A stretch of 64,000 nucleotides of DNA, from the NCBI RefSeq assembly GCF_963924675.1, contig NC_089223.1:9436881-9500880 (forward strand). The letters run 5' to 3'. The DNA comes from Phocoena phocoena (taxonomy: Eukaryota; Chordata; Mammalia; Artiodactyla; Phocoenidae). A program made the position numbers and the translations under genes. This document shows, piece by piece, positions 1 to 12,900 of the stretch (positions within the stretch are counted from its first letter, which is position 1; every line of letters begins with the position of its first letter). A model generated the notes under the pieces. The model was not told the origin of the DNA. It made no database searches and saw nothing but the letters and a program-made list of their open reading frames with translations.

Positions 1-72
1 TATACATATACATATGTATATCTCTTCCCTCCCATATCTCTTCCCTCTTGCGTCTCCTTCCCTCCCACCCTC
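1..72. repeat. Simple repeat: TA/CA tract then CT-rich tract
   Basis: The window opens in an alternating TATACA-type tract followed by pyrimidine-rich DNA in which the 18-base phrase ATATCTCTTCCCTCCC plus two bases is partly repeated. It looks like a compound microsatellite cut by the window edge. No function is indicated. Confidence 0.6.
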
Positions 73-2515
73 CCTATCCCACCCACATCTTATGTTTTTC
101 AGTGTAAAATAGTTAGAAACTTTATAGATAGGATAATATCATAAGAAAGTCTGAAATCATCAGTGTTTATGCTGACTTTCTGAGCCATGTTCAATTTTTC
201 AGAGGAATAAAAATCAGTATTAATTAGTCTGTGTTTTAAATTTGTTTTCCTGTTCTTTTTGAATAGGTTTCCCATAGTAATGTCAGTCGCAAATGTGGGG
301 AAAATGTGGGGTTTCACACATTTCTAATAAGTTATTGCCTGGTCATTGGTGGGGACAAGTTTTCAATCCTGCGTCTTGCCACTGGGACGAGATACATGAT
401 TTGTTACCAGTTATGTATGTGTAGAAACTGACTTTTTCAATAAAAGATCATTACTAGCTTGTGAAGTGTTCTGAACATAAAAACATTTATTTGTACTTGT
501 ACCTCATGCATCTTCATCACCCCTGTCAGTGTCCTGAATATAACCAGCAGTATGTTGTTAAAACCAGTTCTGACCACCATGATCTTTTCATGTATAGGAC
601 ATTATAATTATTAAAAAGACCGATATCTTACTAAGTAAGCCATGTTTTACTCAATCTAAATACCTTTATAGAAAACACATGTGATGTAGTGTGTAGGTTT
701 AGGGTTTATACATATGGCTTTAATAACTTGTCTATTTAAGGATCTATATAATTATTCAGTGAACGAATATATATATACACATATATATACAATATTTCTC
801 ATCATTTTAGCATTATTGTTTTGTGGTTGGAGTTTATTTAAAGTACAATCATTAAAGTCTTATTGAATGGATTATCTTTTTTCTCTCCCTCATAAAAATA
901 AAGCATTTGATTCAATAAAAGCTTCCACAATCATGCTCTGGGTTGACAAAGACTTGCTTGGTTGATTAGCATGAATGAGAATATGAAAGATTTAAAGCAA
1001 AGCTGTCAAAGCAATTAGAACTAAAGTCCTCCTATCACTGAATAATGAAAACCGTGCCTGGAACACTTACAAATGTATCTAAGAAAATTGTTACTTATGC
1101 AAAATGAAATGATAGTGAAAAAAAGAAATGGAATAATAAAAGCCAAAAGAGGTAAAATTGGACAGGTAGCGTTTTAATATATTGTTACTGCTGTATTTTA
1201 GAATTATTAAAAAGCATGATACAGGGTTTCTGCCAAAAGGTATATTTATAATTAGGAATTGCTTATTTAGATGCAATATGTTCAATATCTAATTGTTAAA
1301 AAATGCTTAATTTTAACACGATTCTATAGGATTTATAAAATCTACCATTTGGAGTTTTTTTCTTACAGCTTAACATTTAAATCAGTCATTTAAAATGGAA
1401 TACATATATTCAAGCTACAAAAGACATTAATAGGAATTTAATATTTAGTATATACTTTTCTCAGTGCTTTCCAATTTTAATCTAGAATACATTAATAGAG
1501 TTTCAGGATGTTTCGTGTGGTTAAGAAGAGTCATGGTGCAAAGAATACAATTGGAGAGAATACTTAGATAATCATTTTATATTTTATTAAAACAATTGCT
1601 CCTAGGAGATAATTATATAAATTGATTTTTTTCCATTTGTTCAGCTTTTCAATATTAAACAGTTAGTTATCCTATTTTTGCAATGTGTAAGGCATTGTGA
1701 AAAATACCGGGATGAATTAGACATGGATCTGGCACAGATTGGCTTGTGTTCTAAGGAAGGTAGTTATGACAAATATACTATACCTTAATGCATTAAATCG
1801 ATTGAATGTAAATGCCATTAAAGTGCATATAAAAAGCGATGGGATTTTAAAGGAGAGATTATGTTCATCTCTAGATTGTATTTGAATTTGATCATGAAGT
1901 ATGTGTATATATATCAATTTAAAGTGTTTTTGCCTCCAAGTAAGTAATCAAAGTATCTTAACACAGGGAATTTGTTGTTCAAATACAGTCCATTCACAAC
2001 TTCTGCTTTCTTTCTCTCTGAGGTTGGGTATCAGCTCTGCTCTTTTCCTTGACTGGTAGGAGTATGGCAAGAGCGAATTCTGAGACTCACAACTGTGCAT
2101 AACAAGCTCTAGACGAAGAAATACTGCCCTAGTACTTCAAGGAAGCACTCTAAGATCTGCCTTGATTGGAGTGCCTAGGATACATGTTTACTCTTAACCT
2201 ATGGCCTGGATGAAGGAATGTGCATATTGGCATAAGTGAGCCAAGGCTCATCCGTGGAGTTGGAAATGAGGTTTGATTTTCCCTGAGTATTCATTTGTGT
2301 GGGGAGAGTTTTGGACATACTGCACTGAAAATCCATGTGCTACTGGAGAATGGATTATGAATAGGCAGCCTGCAGTGTCCACTGAAGTGTGATTTAGATA
2401 CCCAAACATCAGAAAGGGCATTTGGGCAGAGTAGATTATGTGAACATGTGCCAGACAGAAAAGATCACGAATGTGCCGAGAGCACTGATTATTTCAGTTC
2501 AGCTGGGTAGAGTAT
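73..2515. other. AT-rich single-copy DNA, no gene seen
   Basis: I see no exon, RNA gene or nameable transposon here. The only landmark is a short TA/CA alternating run at about 766-792. Open frames are short and have the Phe/Ile/Leu-rich composition expected of AT-rich noncoding DNA. Confidence 0.5.
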
Positions 2516-2519
2516 GCCT

Positions 2520-3060
2520 GAAGGGAAGTTGTAGGAAATAACAGCAAAAGGGTAAATTGAGATCAGGTGGTAGAATACCTTGAAAGCTGGTCAGTGGAAT
2601 TTGGAATTTATTCTGTAGATCATGGGAAGCACTCAGCATTTTGAGCAGTAGATCAATAAGCTCAGAGTTGCTATTAGGTTTTAAGTTTGCCAGTGCCTGG
2701 TTTTAAAGAAAAGGTATTGCAAGTGAATCTTAGTTCTTTCCTTTAGCACTTGGTTAAATGTTGATGTCATATTCTGACACGGGGGAGAAGACATGGGGAA
2801 GTTTGTTAATGTCTAGCTTAGGTGTCTAGGAAGATGGTTGTTTATTTACTAGAAAGAGAAAGCACAGGAGGGAAAAATCTGAAGGGGGAATTGATAAGGA
2901 GTCAATATTTGGATGCATTGAATAACCTACTCATGGAGCCATTGAATGATAGAATCCTTAGAGTTCAGTTTTTCAAAGCTTTTTATTTTACACAGAATGT
3001 AGTGACTTTGTTCACATTGCTTTACATTTCGGCTAGTTTTCACATTCAGTTCTCTTGACT
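2520..3060 (+). repeat. Old interspersed repeat, family not assigned (copy A, left part)
   Basis: The stretch around 2580-2680 (a phrase like 'ggaatttggaatttattctgtagatcatgggaagcactcagcattttgagcag') has the purine-rich style of an ancient mammalian dispersed repeat in which a 'total number, low-weight, remove' type monotone of GGA/GAG words recurs. The block at 46015-47770 has the same style. Divergence is high and I cannot name the family. The MIR at 3255-3475 separates it from the right part. Confidence 0.3.
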
Positions 3061-3254
3061 GTAAGCTCCGTATTCTGTTCGTTTTAACATAGCTGCCTCC
3101 ATGTTTGATATACCGATTGATATGTTTTGCCAGAATAATAAACATTGCTTAACATTTATTAAGAATCACTTTGTTTCAGGAATTGCGTCAAGCCATTTTT
3201 ACTTTTATTAATTATACTTACATGATAAGTGTGACAATTAAAATCTTAGTATCT

Positions 3255-3475
3255 AATGTTACTGAATACTTATAGCATGATCTTTCACTGTGTCAAGCAA
3301 TTTGCATGTATTGTATACTGTGTATTAATGTATTATATTCTACCCTCTGGTAGGTAGAATTGTTATTCTCATTTTACAGATTGGAAAATTTCAAGTTTAT
3401 GTAACATGCCTAAGATCACACAACCTGAAGGACAGAGCAGTATTTGAATCCATAGAATTCTTGCACTCAAACCAG
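3255..3475 (-). repeat. MIR SINE, antisense
   Basis: The plus strand reads the complement of a MIR. It has a 'lower-end' ACTGAATACTTATAGC segment, then the core phrase CTCATTTTACAGATTGGAAA at about 3369-3388, then 'taagatcacacaacctgaaggacagagcagtatttgaatcc'. These are the recognisable MIR landmarks (core, CACACA/AGC segment and the tRNA-like GAATCC end). It is a diverged fossil, shared by all placentals. Confidence 0.75.
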
Positions 3476-3489
3476 TGCACATGGGCACC

Positions 3490-4060
3490 TTCAAAGTGAA
3501 TCCTTAAAATGGTATTATAGATGGAGGAGAGAAGGTATACTGGAGAGAGTTGCACTTGGAAGTTAGGAATTTGAGACTAAAAATTCATCTAGAGGTCAGG
3601 CCTAACAGGGCTGATGATGTAGATATCACAGTAATGTACACTAAGATGGAAATTGAAGCTATGAACTTGGGTTGTATATATAAGGGAGAGATTAGAGAAG
3701 GAGAAGGGGGTTGGAGTCAGAATTGGGGTGATAGAATAATATTGAGCAACTAAAAAGTTCAGAGAACCATCAAGAGAGTTCAATGATAACAGATGCAATG
3801 GAGATGAGATGTTTTGAAACAAAGAAGTTGGGCAGATTCTCCAGTGCTACAAGAAAAGCCTGTTTGTGTTGATGACTAGGAGGTCATTGGAGGCCTCTTG
3901 GGACACTAGTTTTTATCAAGTGACAGTTACAGAAAGCAGTGGAAATAGGGTGAATGAATGAGTGCAATGCCTATTTATAGTTTGGAGAGAGATTCCATTG
4001 GAGAGGGAATTCTTGAAGAATCAAAAGGGAGATAAGATAGGTAATGAAGCTTGATATGGA
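3490..4060 (+). repeat. Old interspersed repeat, family not assigned (copy A, right part)
   Basis: Purine-rich text such as GGAATTTGAGACTAAAAATT, 'gatgatgtagatatcacagtaatgta' and 'aggaggtcattggaggcctc' follows the same order of phrases as the better preserved block at 46.0-47.8 kb (the part around 46770-46900 and onward). I read it as a second, more decayed copy of one family, interrupted by a MIR. The family name and full extent would need a repeat-library alignment. Confidence 0.35.
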
Positions 4061-4620
4061 GGCTATGGGAAGAAATAGGTGGAAAACACTAGCGGAAAAA
4101 ATAGTTCTACAAAGGCAGACTAGAAAAAAAAGAGATCGATGGAGACTTAGAAAATAAATTATGAAGTAAAGTGAAATTGGTAACAATCTCATTGATGGTC
4201 TCAGTGCTCAGTATGGTATGTGACTAAACGATCACTGTACTTTGCTGTGATGTTTTTACCAAACACCACATATACCACAATTAATAAATTCCCTAGAAAC
4301 AAAGACTTAAAATTCAAATCCTGCTGTGAAAGAGATAAGCTACCAAAAATGTAAATCATGCAAAATAAAACTGCCTGCCTATGCAGATACTTAATCAAAA
4401 TGTACAACTTGTAATGTCATATCCTAAGTGAATGTAAAGAGGAAAGTGAATTTACTCTGTCAACTTGTGAAGTCTTCAAGTTTCCTCTTGTCCGTTTGCT
4501 CATCCTATGTTCTTTTCCTTCTGGCTGAAGACTTTTGCTTGAGTTCTTGCAGGTAGACAGTATCCACCTTCTCTTTTCACCCTTCCTTCATGCAAAATAA
4601 GAGCAGATTTCGTAGTCAGT
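4061..4620. other. Unique DNA, nothing recognised
   Basis: No coding exon, RNA gene or assignable repeat is visible. The sequence is AT-rich with no long open frame on either strand. Confidence 0.45.
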
Positions 4621-4621
4621 T

Positions 4622-4745
4622 TATAATAATAGTTAATATTTATTTAGCACTTACTGTGTCCCAGGCACTGTTCTAGTAGCTTAGACATAATAAATCATTT
4701 ATTTCTCCAACCAGCTCTGAGTTAGATTTTATTTTTATACAGATG
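4622..4745 (-). repeat. MIR SINE fragment, antisense
   Basis: The phrase TTTAGCACTTACTGTGTCCC followed by 'aggcactgttctagtagctt' at about 4641-4685 is the 3' part of MIR in reverse complement (TTATTGAGCACTTACTATGTGCCAGGCACTG in the family). It then runs into the 'catttatttctccaaccagctctgagtta' segment. Only the 3' half survives. Confidence 0.8.
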
Positions 4746-6484
4746 TTCTCAGCATTTACATACTTGTTGTCAGATTAGCTGGTTGCATTTTACTATAATT
4801 AATTCAAACACAATCACTATAATAATCACTTTTAAACTGTATGTAAAAATGAGAAATTAAAGGGCTCCTTTTGTAAAATTGATTTTTTTAAGCAAGTAGA
4901 GAAATGTTGCATTGGATAGAAAGACTATCAATATCAGGTCTACTCTCCAGGTTCAGAAGGTAAAAAACAAACAAAGAGCTGCAGTATCTTGGAATGTGGA
5001 GTGTAGTGAAGTGGGAAAGGCATACGTTGGTGAAGTTGTAGATGTAGAAGGTGTAAGCCGTGTTCTCTCAGGCTGACCCTTTTTTTGACTTGGGAAGCTC
5101 AACCTTACCTATTTCCTCCCTGAGTGCAAAACAGAAGGGCTTTCCTTTAGTAACTTGCTTTCCCTTTTTTCTGTTCTCATATTGAAAGATTGATATTTTA
5201 CGTATTTATATATTTTATGCATTCTGGCATAATAAATTCTCATGTCCCATTAATATTTAATGATTGTAATAGCATAATCTATAAATATATGAATATATAT
5301 TTCTCTTATAATTTCTACATCTGATAATGACATTTTGGACAAATAAGTATTTAATTAAAATGAGTTCTTAATGCTTGTATTTCTCCTTTTGTTAGTAAAA
5401 GTTAAACAGTGCATTGTATATTTCAATTGGAAAAATCTTCTAAAACTTACCCTTTATTTAAGTGAGAGTGCCAGTACCCTAAACAGTATTCTAGCAGTCT
5501 GAAAAAAAAAGTTAAGACATCAAAACCCTAACAGTGGTAGGAAGTGACTTGAGCAGTGACAGGAAGAGAGTCCAATGAGTCATAAATAAACTAAATTAAT
5601 TCAGAAGCAGCAGGGTGCTGCAAAGATGTGGTTGCTACCTTTGGATCTGTGACAAGAAACAATTCCTTTTGTTCTTCTGTGGTATATAAGGATAGCCTCG
5701 TGTGATTTTTGTCTATTGAATTTATAATATTCAGTATTTGAATATGAAAGTAAGAACTACGTGCTTAAAAAATGGTGGATTAGAGTATGTCAGGAGCAGT
5801 GACTTAGATAAGCGTGTTAATATTTCAGGTCACTAGATCACCACTTAACTGAATCTAAAACAGTTTATGTCTTTGCCCAGGGAGTAAGAAACTAAGGAAA
5901 TGATTCAGATATGTCACAATTCAAGATTATTTTTATTCATGTGTTTGGATTTATTATATTTTTATGTATTTCAAGAGAAGCATATGATTATTTTCAATTT
6001 TTGTGCCTTTTAGGGATGGCTGTGAACTCACATTCAGATAAAATCATTTTTAAATTTGTGCTTTCTCATACATAATTAATGAAATATTTTGTGACATATT
6101 TAGTTTATGATGCCCAATTTAGTCGTTTTGTTAAAGACAGGTAAATGTGATAAATTATTTTTTAATGTACTAAATAGAGATAATAAAATATTTCTTAATA
6201 ATTATATTTGGCAGTTGAGTGAATAGCTTTTGTAGAAAGAGAACAACATTCTTAATTGACTCAGAATGTATTCATTTTAGCTTCCTAGGCTTTAGATTTG
6301 GTTTACTTTGTGCCTCTGTCTGCTATAATTACTCTTTCTGTACTGATGAAAATATGGGGGAAATTATATTTTTACTTTTGATCAAAGAATTTAATAGTTC
6401 CTTCTATCAGTGCATAGAGAAATAAAGAGGACTTCAACTTTTAGTTTATAAATCTCCAGTTTTTCTACATATTATTGATAATTC
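4746..6484. other. AT-rich unique DNA, nothing recognised
   Basis: Long AT-rich stretch with no exon-like open frame, no nameable repeat and no CpG cluster. Confidence 0.45.
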
Positions 6485-6665
6485 ATACTGATTAAATATT
6501 TGCTTTCTGCCTAAAACTCTTCTAGATACCTTACATGTATTATCTAGTTTAATTCACAACATGACAAGAAGTATTTTCTATTATTATTCCTATTTTACAA
6601 TGAGATATCTGAGAGAGAGGAAGTTTAAGTCACTTTACTGAGCTCACCCGGATGATAAGGGAAGG
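6485..6665 (-). repeat. MIR SINE, antisense
   Basis: Landmarks in order on the plus strand: 'ttctagataccttacatgtattatctagtttaattcaca', then CCTATTTTACAATGAGATAT, then 'gagagaggaagtttaagtcactttactgagctcac'. These are the 3' part, core and tRNA-related part of MIR in reverse complement. Confidence 0.75.
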
Positions 6666-8469
6666 AGGCCTAGATTATTGTAAATTCTTCAACTTTACTT
6701 ATCCCAAATTTGCCACCCAAAGAAGGTTAGTACCATTAAGTTAATGGACATTTGAGAACCTCATCATATCACCTGACTTTTTGGATTTGTAAGTAATAAA
6801 GTGGGAATGAAAATAGGGGGTGAAAGTATATTCAGTATGAATGCTTCCTTTGTTGGCCTTGACATTCTGGAAAGGAGAGCATTTCTTTTGAAAGTTTTGA
6901 AAATGTCTAGCCATTTCTGCTGAACATACCCTTTGGCAAGGGATTGAATTTGGATGCACTTTATTTCACTTTCAGAGCTGGATATGTGCTGCTGTCATGG
7001 TTTATGTTTGTCAGGGGCTGACAAGCACTTTTAAGATGTCACACGTCAACAAGAGGCTATCGGCACTTGTGATTGCTTCCTGAATTACTACCCTCTATTA
7101 ACCTAATGGTTCTCAAACTTCGCTTAGTAGCATTTCAGAAGCTACATGAAGGTATTCCTTAACACGAATTGAATTAGGACGATTTTTAAAAAATAACTTA
7201 GGAAAATAATAGCTACAATTTCCTAAATTCTTAAGGTTTAAAATATTTTTCTTCAAATTTTGGCTCCTACTATTGCTTGTCTATGGCAGAAACTATCCTT
7301 GCAGTTACATGAATATTTTGATACAAAAAATTTATATTCAGTTATTTAAGGTATAGTGGCAATCAAAATATTCGAGGAATAGTTGTAATTTTTTATCTTC
7401 AGTGGTTGTTGGCTGAAGAAGAATTCATACTTGGGTTGCTGGGCTAATAAGGTCTTCTCTTTGGTTATCAGGATAATGGATAGGGGTCTAAAGTAGCAGA
7501 GATGGTAGATTGAGTTACATAAGAAAGAACACACAGTTTACTGGGTATTTTTAGATTATAGATAGTAATCTATAATCTAAAATAATAAGTTCAGAAATAG
7601 AGGAGGAAAATTAGAGGTAGTCTAGAATTCTTACAGAAATAGAAGGAGAAGAAATTGTGAAGCAGCTACTGTATGTTAAATGCAACTTTGTCTAAAGAGG
7701 TTTTTGTTGTTGTTGTTGATAGTTTACTGTTTGTTGTATAGAAATCTAAATTCTCTCACTCACTCATTCCCTTATCCCATTCTCCACAATTACCTTTTGC
7801 TGCTTCTTGACAATTGGCAAAACTTGCATTCTTTTTGGATTTTCTTTTTTGAGTCTTTTAGACTTGGATTGGTGTTCTATGAATATGCTAGCATACAGAG
7901 ATAAACCATAAGGCACAACGATGAGGGTCAAAATAGTATTTGATGTGGTTTTTACCAAAACCACAAAGACATATAGGTGTTTCACAACTTGAACACTTTG
8001 AAAACAGCAATTACATCTTTCGTCCCCTGGATTCTAATCCTCAGCTCCAAGGCTGCATCCATGATCTACTTGGTACTGTTTGTGAGTATCTAGAATCCTG
8101 ACCTTAGTGTAATGCTCATGTCTTGTCATTGGTAGAATATTCTCTGATGCCAGCTGTGCCAAAGATTGTTTCACTAAACCCAACCACCAGTGGTATACCT
8201 ACACTTGGAAGTCAGTAAGGGACTATTTGTTTAAAACGTGCCTAAAACTCTTCTAAATGCTATAAGAATAGGAAAAAAAAAATGACTTACGTTCCTAAGA
8301 ATTTTAACCTCCTTGTTGATTTGGTTATGGTTATGCCCAGAATGTTTAGTTTGGGAAATGTGGTGTGAATTGGAATTCCTGGAACTACACTAGTATTAAC
8401 CTATTAAGGACCCACCCCTTTGAGGATGGCTTAGAATTAAACTATCTTGGAAAGGAGAAGAAACTCCTG
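6666..8469. other. Unique DNA with one A/T hairpin
   Basis: No gene recognised. A short phrase 'taatggttctcaaactt' at about 7103-7120 resembles the end of a MER5-type element but is too short to call. A perfect A/T inverted repeat lies at 7549-7582. Confidence 0.45.
7549..7582. repeat. Perfect 15-bp inverted repeat with 4-nt loop
   Basis: TTTTAGATTATAGAT at 7549-7563 is followed by AGTA and then its exact reverse complement ATCTATAATCTAAAA at 7568-7582. Only one G or C pair occurs per helical half-turn, so an RNA hairpin would be weak, but cruciform extrusion is possible. It is probably a chance or slippage-derived palindrome. Confidence 0.7.
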
Positions 8470-8960
8470 ATAACTCTGTAATCAGATGTACAACAATAAA
8501 TGAGAACTCTGACTTCACTGAGGCAAAGTTTATCTATTGAAGGAGACAGATATGTAAACAGATTATAATTGCATATTTCTATCATAATTGTATACAAATG
8601 TGGTAAATGCTAAAATAGGGGCAGCACAAGACATTAATAATCGGAAAGTTGTTTTAACCTTAAAGGGCTGGTTGACATAGGGAGCAAATCTGAATTGGGT
8701 TGAAAATTTTGTAGTGAAGACTGAGGCAAGGTGAGTTCAAGGAATAGAAGTATAATTGAGAGGATAAAATAGAACGAGTGAAACCAGAGGATCATTAGTT
8801 CAATATTAAAATTTCTAGGGAAAGCCAGGTTAAAGCTGGAGATGTTGATTTCCAGAATTTAAGAATGAAGATTCAAGATATGAGTTCACAAGTATAACCC
8901 ATATTACAAATAATAGGAAAATTAAAATAGCTACATATAGGAAAAGTAAGTATGTGATCC
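8470..8960 (+). repeat. Possible ancient dispersed repeat, very diverged
   Basis: The text 'ggagacagatatgtaaacagattataattgcata' followed by 'gtggtaaatgctaaaatagg' and 'agactgaggcaagg' resembles a widespread old mammalian repeat phrase. The match is remembered rather than computed and is weak. Confidence 0.2.
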
Positions 8961-11459
8961 TAGATTATAGAATAGTACACCATATACTTAGGACCTTGAC
9001 ATAGCAGTTTTTGGAACTAGGGCCCTTAAGGAGGTATTTCCTTTAAATCCTTGAAAGTTTATAGCATTTTTTTAAATCACAGAATAATTCTTAGATTTTA
9101 ACTCTCTAGCTACTGTCAGTCTAGGTGAAATGCATATATAAGTTTAAAGAATATATTTCAATTAAGCCTTTTTTGATTTCTAAAATAATTTTACAATAAT
9201 AATCAGATGCAGTAAAAACAGATTTAAGGCAAAAGGACCTAATTGCATTAGTGTGGTCAAATTACAGGTATTTTTCTTGTAAATGTTAAAAGAATTCTAA
9301 AGTCTTTAAAACTTATTTAAAGGATCATCTTATACAAGTTGATTTAAATAGTGTATAATTAACCTATATAGTTGGTTTAATTAATTTACCAGTGTTTAAT
9401 CAATTTAGGATGATGACATTCTTAGACTGAGGCCATATAATTCTTTAGGTAGGATTTTTTTTTTGTTTTAGTTTTTAATTCCTGAGACAGTTGCTGGTTG
9501 GAAGCATCAATTTAGTGGAATTCTTAGACTTTAATGAAACATAACCTTATGTTATCTTCTTATATATATTTATTATAATAGATGTCATATAAATGATTTC
9601 ACCTTGCATTATGAAACCAGGTAAAATAAGGTTAATCAACAAATTTTGGAGTCTCCATATTTCTCTGTATACTTGCAAATACAAAGAATTGCAAAGATGC
9701 TAGATAATAAAGCATTAACAAAGTTAATCATTTAAAGTATTTATGTTTTATTCTAAGTATGTAATTACTTCCTAAATATATTTTTCAAGCACAATCATTA
9801 GAAATGTATTGATTTTGAAGATATTATCACAGAGGTAAGACTATACGGTGAATTCAAGATATTTACAAGAATTTTGGCAATAAGCCTGTAAATTTGCATT
9901 TTATCAGTGGCTATCCACACAATGATGAGTAGTCATTTATACAAAAAGATAATGAGAAAGAGAGTTTGGGATAAGTTTAATTGAGATACGAGAAAAATAA
10001 TTTACTCTCCGAAAAGAAAAGGGTATCATCTGAAAAACCATGGAGTTGCTATAAACCATCATGTTGCTGAAATGCATTGATTTATAGGTCTCTCTACACC
10101 ACAGCAGAAGATGTAATGTGAAGCATGAGAGCAGCCTCTTTCATTCTCAGTACATACTTAACATTTCTTCCTTCCTCATTAGTTAACCTCTGTCTGTGTT
10201 TCCTTACTTGTTGGTTTCTGTGGGTATGAATCACTGCGTTCCTCTATGTATTTATCTAGTGTTTCTTTCATGTTTTATTCTTAGTTCTTAGCATAAACCC
10301 TTTTATTTAATTTTCCAGGCTGAATTTTCTATGACAATCCACTTGTGCTGGGCTCTCCTCTCCTTTCCTCTTCTTTCTTACCCTCCGTCTTCTCTCTGTC
10401 CCGATGATGTTTTTATCTCCCCTAGCCTCCAATCTGGTTCAGCTCCAACATTCTCTTTGACTCTCATTCACTTCCAGGTTCCTTTAAAGTTCCCAGATTT
10501 CCTCACAGTCCCAGCATCTTGGTTTCTGCCTAGTCACCTGCCCATCTCACTCTACTGAAATGTGTCTATTTCCAGTCAAAAGTGTCCAGAACTTTTCCCC
10601 TGGGAGACAGGTGGTGTATCTACAAAAAATTGACCTTATGCTAATGTGTCTATCTCAAAATTTAGATTTCTATAGAAACGGTACTTGGGCATCCAAACAG
10701 ATTTAATACCTTCTGTTGTATTATGGATAAGGTTTATATTATTTTTGTCATTGTTGTTTTTCCCCTACAGACTAACTTATTGATATGTAGCCATGACTAT
10801 GTGAAAAGAATCTTGAAATATCTCTCTGTTCTCTAACCCTAGACATGCCTGACTTAATAGCTAACATTCTTTTACCATCTGCCTGGCACTAAACCCAGCA
10901 ATTTTAAAATGTTTTAAAAATATTTAGATAAAGAAATCCCCCAGTTTCTTTTGAGTGTTTACTCAAACTAAAATCTCAAAAATATTGTTATTAAAAAGTT
11001 CCTTTTAAAACCTAACCTAAATGCCCATTGTGCCAATCTGCCCTCATGAAAACAGAATATTCCTAACTTAAAGTAATGAGTTACTGCTGTTAAACACTCA
11101 CTCAGCCTTCTGTTGCCTGCAGTACATTCTTTTCTTAAAAACCTTTTTGTTCATACCCTTATTAATTTGGGTTTCTGTTGGTAATCTGCCAGTGTAACTT
11201 CCAAATAATAAAGATGTTTTAAGTTAAAAACACTTCAGAAGTGTTTCTTCACTTAGATACACATTCCACCTGTAAGTCCCTTGAAGTTGTTTTAATTATT
11301 ATAGTGTGTGGGGATTAGTATATTGTAAGGAGATTACTAGACTTCATTACTTAGCACAGTGAGAGAGGGTGCACCATGAGAATACAGAGCAATAAATGTT
11401 TGAGTTGTACAATTAGAAGAGTTCTGGATAAACATGTTGTGTTCCAGCACCCTCTTTAA
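8961..11459. other. Unique DNA; pyrimidine-rich patch at 10340-10560
   Basis: No gene or repeat recognised. The patch at about 10340-10560 is C/T-rich on the plus strand and holds a 75-codon open frame whose Ser/Pro/Leu composition follows from the base bias, so I do not count it as coding. Confidence 0.45.
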
Positions 11460-12110
11460 AACAACTAATTTTTAGAGTACTACTTCATGTATACTATTTG
11501 CTGTAAGGGATAGAGAATACAGAAAAAATGCAAGACATGATTTCCATTCTCAAGAATTCTATATTCATTTCAAAGAAGGGATGTGTTCATGTTTGTGTAA
11601 GCATTCTAGAGAATTATCTTATCAACAGCATTATTTTAATAATAAAGGCCGAGAAACTGAGGATCCAGTTTCTGGAAATCAAATGGTTACCAAAGGTTAT
11701 ACAGGTAGGAAGTGACAGAGATGAAATTCAAATTTGTCTCTCTGGGTGAACAGGTTATGCTCTTTCTTCGTGTTAAATCAACTGGATAAAAAAAGAGATG
11801 ATCACATGTGAAATAACATTGAATCCTTATGTGATCATGACTTTAACTGTTAGTATAGTCTCTAGTTGCTCTAGGAGAACTCAGGGAGTGTTAAAGTAAA
11901 CTGGAAAGGCTTCCTTTCATGGAAGAGATGAGAATTGGGTTGTATTTTGAAGTGGAGTAGGATAAACATACACAGGAAGAAAGATGAAATAGGAGGAGTT
12001 GGTTCAGAGGCAAGCTATTTGTGTAGTTCAAATGTAGAAACTAATAAGTAGAATTTTTCAGCTTATAATAGAAAGGCTCTTTTAACAATAGCTGAGAAAT
12101 AAGGTTGGAA
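11460..12110 (+). repeat. Possible ancient dispersed repeat remnants
   Basis: Phrases such as 'atgcaagacatgatttccattctcaagaattct' and, further on, 'ggcttcctttcatggaagagatgagaattgggttgtattttgaag' resemble old mammalian repeat consensus text for mixed LINE2/MIR-age elements. The decay is too great to assign a family from reading. Confidence 0.25.
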
Positions 12111-12114
12111 GGAC

Positions 12115-12262
12115 ATAATTGTAGTAGCTACATTGATCATGTACTAGTTATGGGTACAGTTAAATACTTTAAATATACTAATTCATTTAACCTGAAGAAA
12201 AACTATGTCAGAGGGTTACTGTAATTAATTCCAGTTTATGGATAAGAAAATGGTTGTGCAGA
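12115..12262 (-). repeat. MIR SINE fragment, antisense
   Basis: The plus strand reads 'taaatactttaaatatactaattcatttaacctgaagaaaaactatgtcagagggttactgtaattaattccagtttatggataagaaaatgg', the MIR 3' end plus core in reverse complement, moderately diverged. Confidence 0.65.
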
Positions 12263-12451
12263 GAGGGGCTCTCAGGGGTCTGGATAACATCCTCCTTCCA
12301 GGTTAGCCTCTGTCCAGTGGCCATTGTTCAGGGTCTCAAACACAGAAGCCCACTGCAGGGGCCAGTGTCACTACGGAAGAGCACAGGCCCCACGTGAAGG
12401 GATTGTTCTAAGGCAATTGTGGACGCATAGCAAGGCCAGGACAGGCACCTG

Positions 12452-12900
12452 ATTTTTTTTTCTTTTTATTCAAGTCAGAAACAACATACCTACATGATTA
12501 AACTATTTCCATTGGTAGAGCGGCTGATAGGTTTGTTTAATATCTAAAGTTACTCTGTAATCCTGAGTAGGGGGGCACAAAGAGGTGGGTATAGAAACAT
12601 CTCCTAATAAGTGCTCTGAGATGCCTAGAAGGCCAGAATACTCATAGTATGAGGAATACAAAGATATAAGAATCATCTGCATGTGATAGAAGTTTACAGC
12701 TAGTTTAAAGCATAAACCATACCAGAAGTCCATAATTAAGAATAGAAACAAATGCCATTTGATGAACCAGATTTGCCCTCCAACTTGAAACAGCAAAAAG
12801 CAGACAAAATATATGCAACACCTGTTTTCAAGACACTGGACATCAGCCACCAAAGAAAAATGGACCATAAAAGTTTGAGAACAAATTAGGTGAGCCTTAA
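12452..12900 (-). pseudogene. Candidate retrocopy 3' end (minus strand), source unknown
   Basis: Read on the minus strand, the block ends in GAATAAAAAG followed directly by an A-run (plus-strand T-run at 12453-12461). This is the arrangement of a polyadenylation signal plus tail of a reverse-transcribed RNA. An open frame of 121 codons (12503-12868) lies upstream on the same strand. It is rich in Phe, Leu, Tyr and Cys and contains membrane-like stretches, and I do not recognise it. No matching target-site duplication was found near the expected 5' end, so this could equally be a coincidental AATAAA next to a T-run. Confidence 0.22.
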
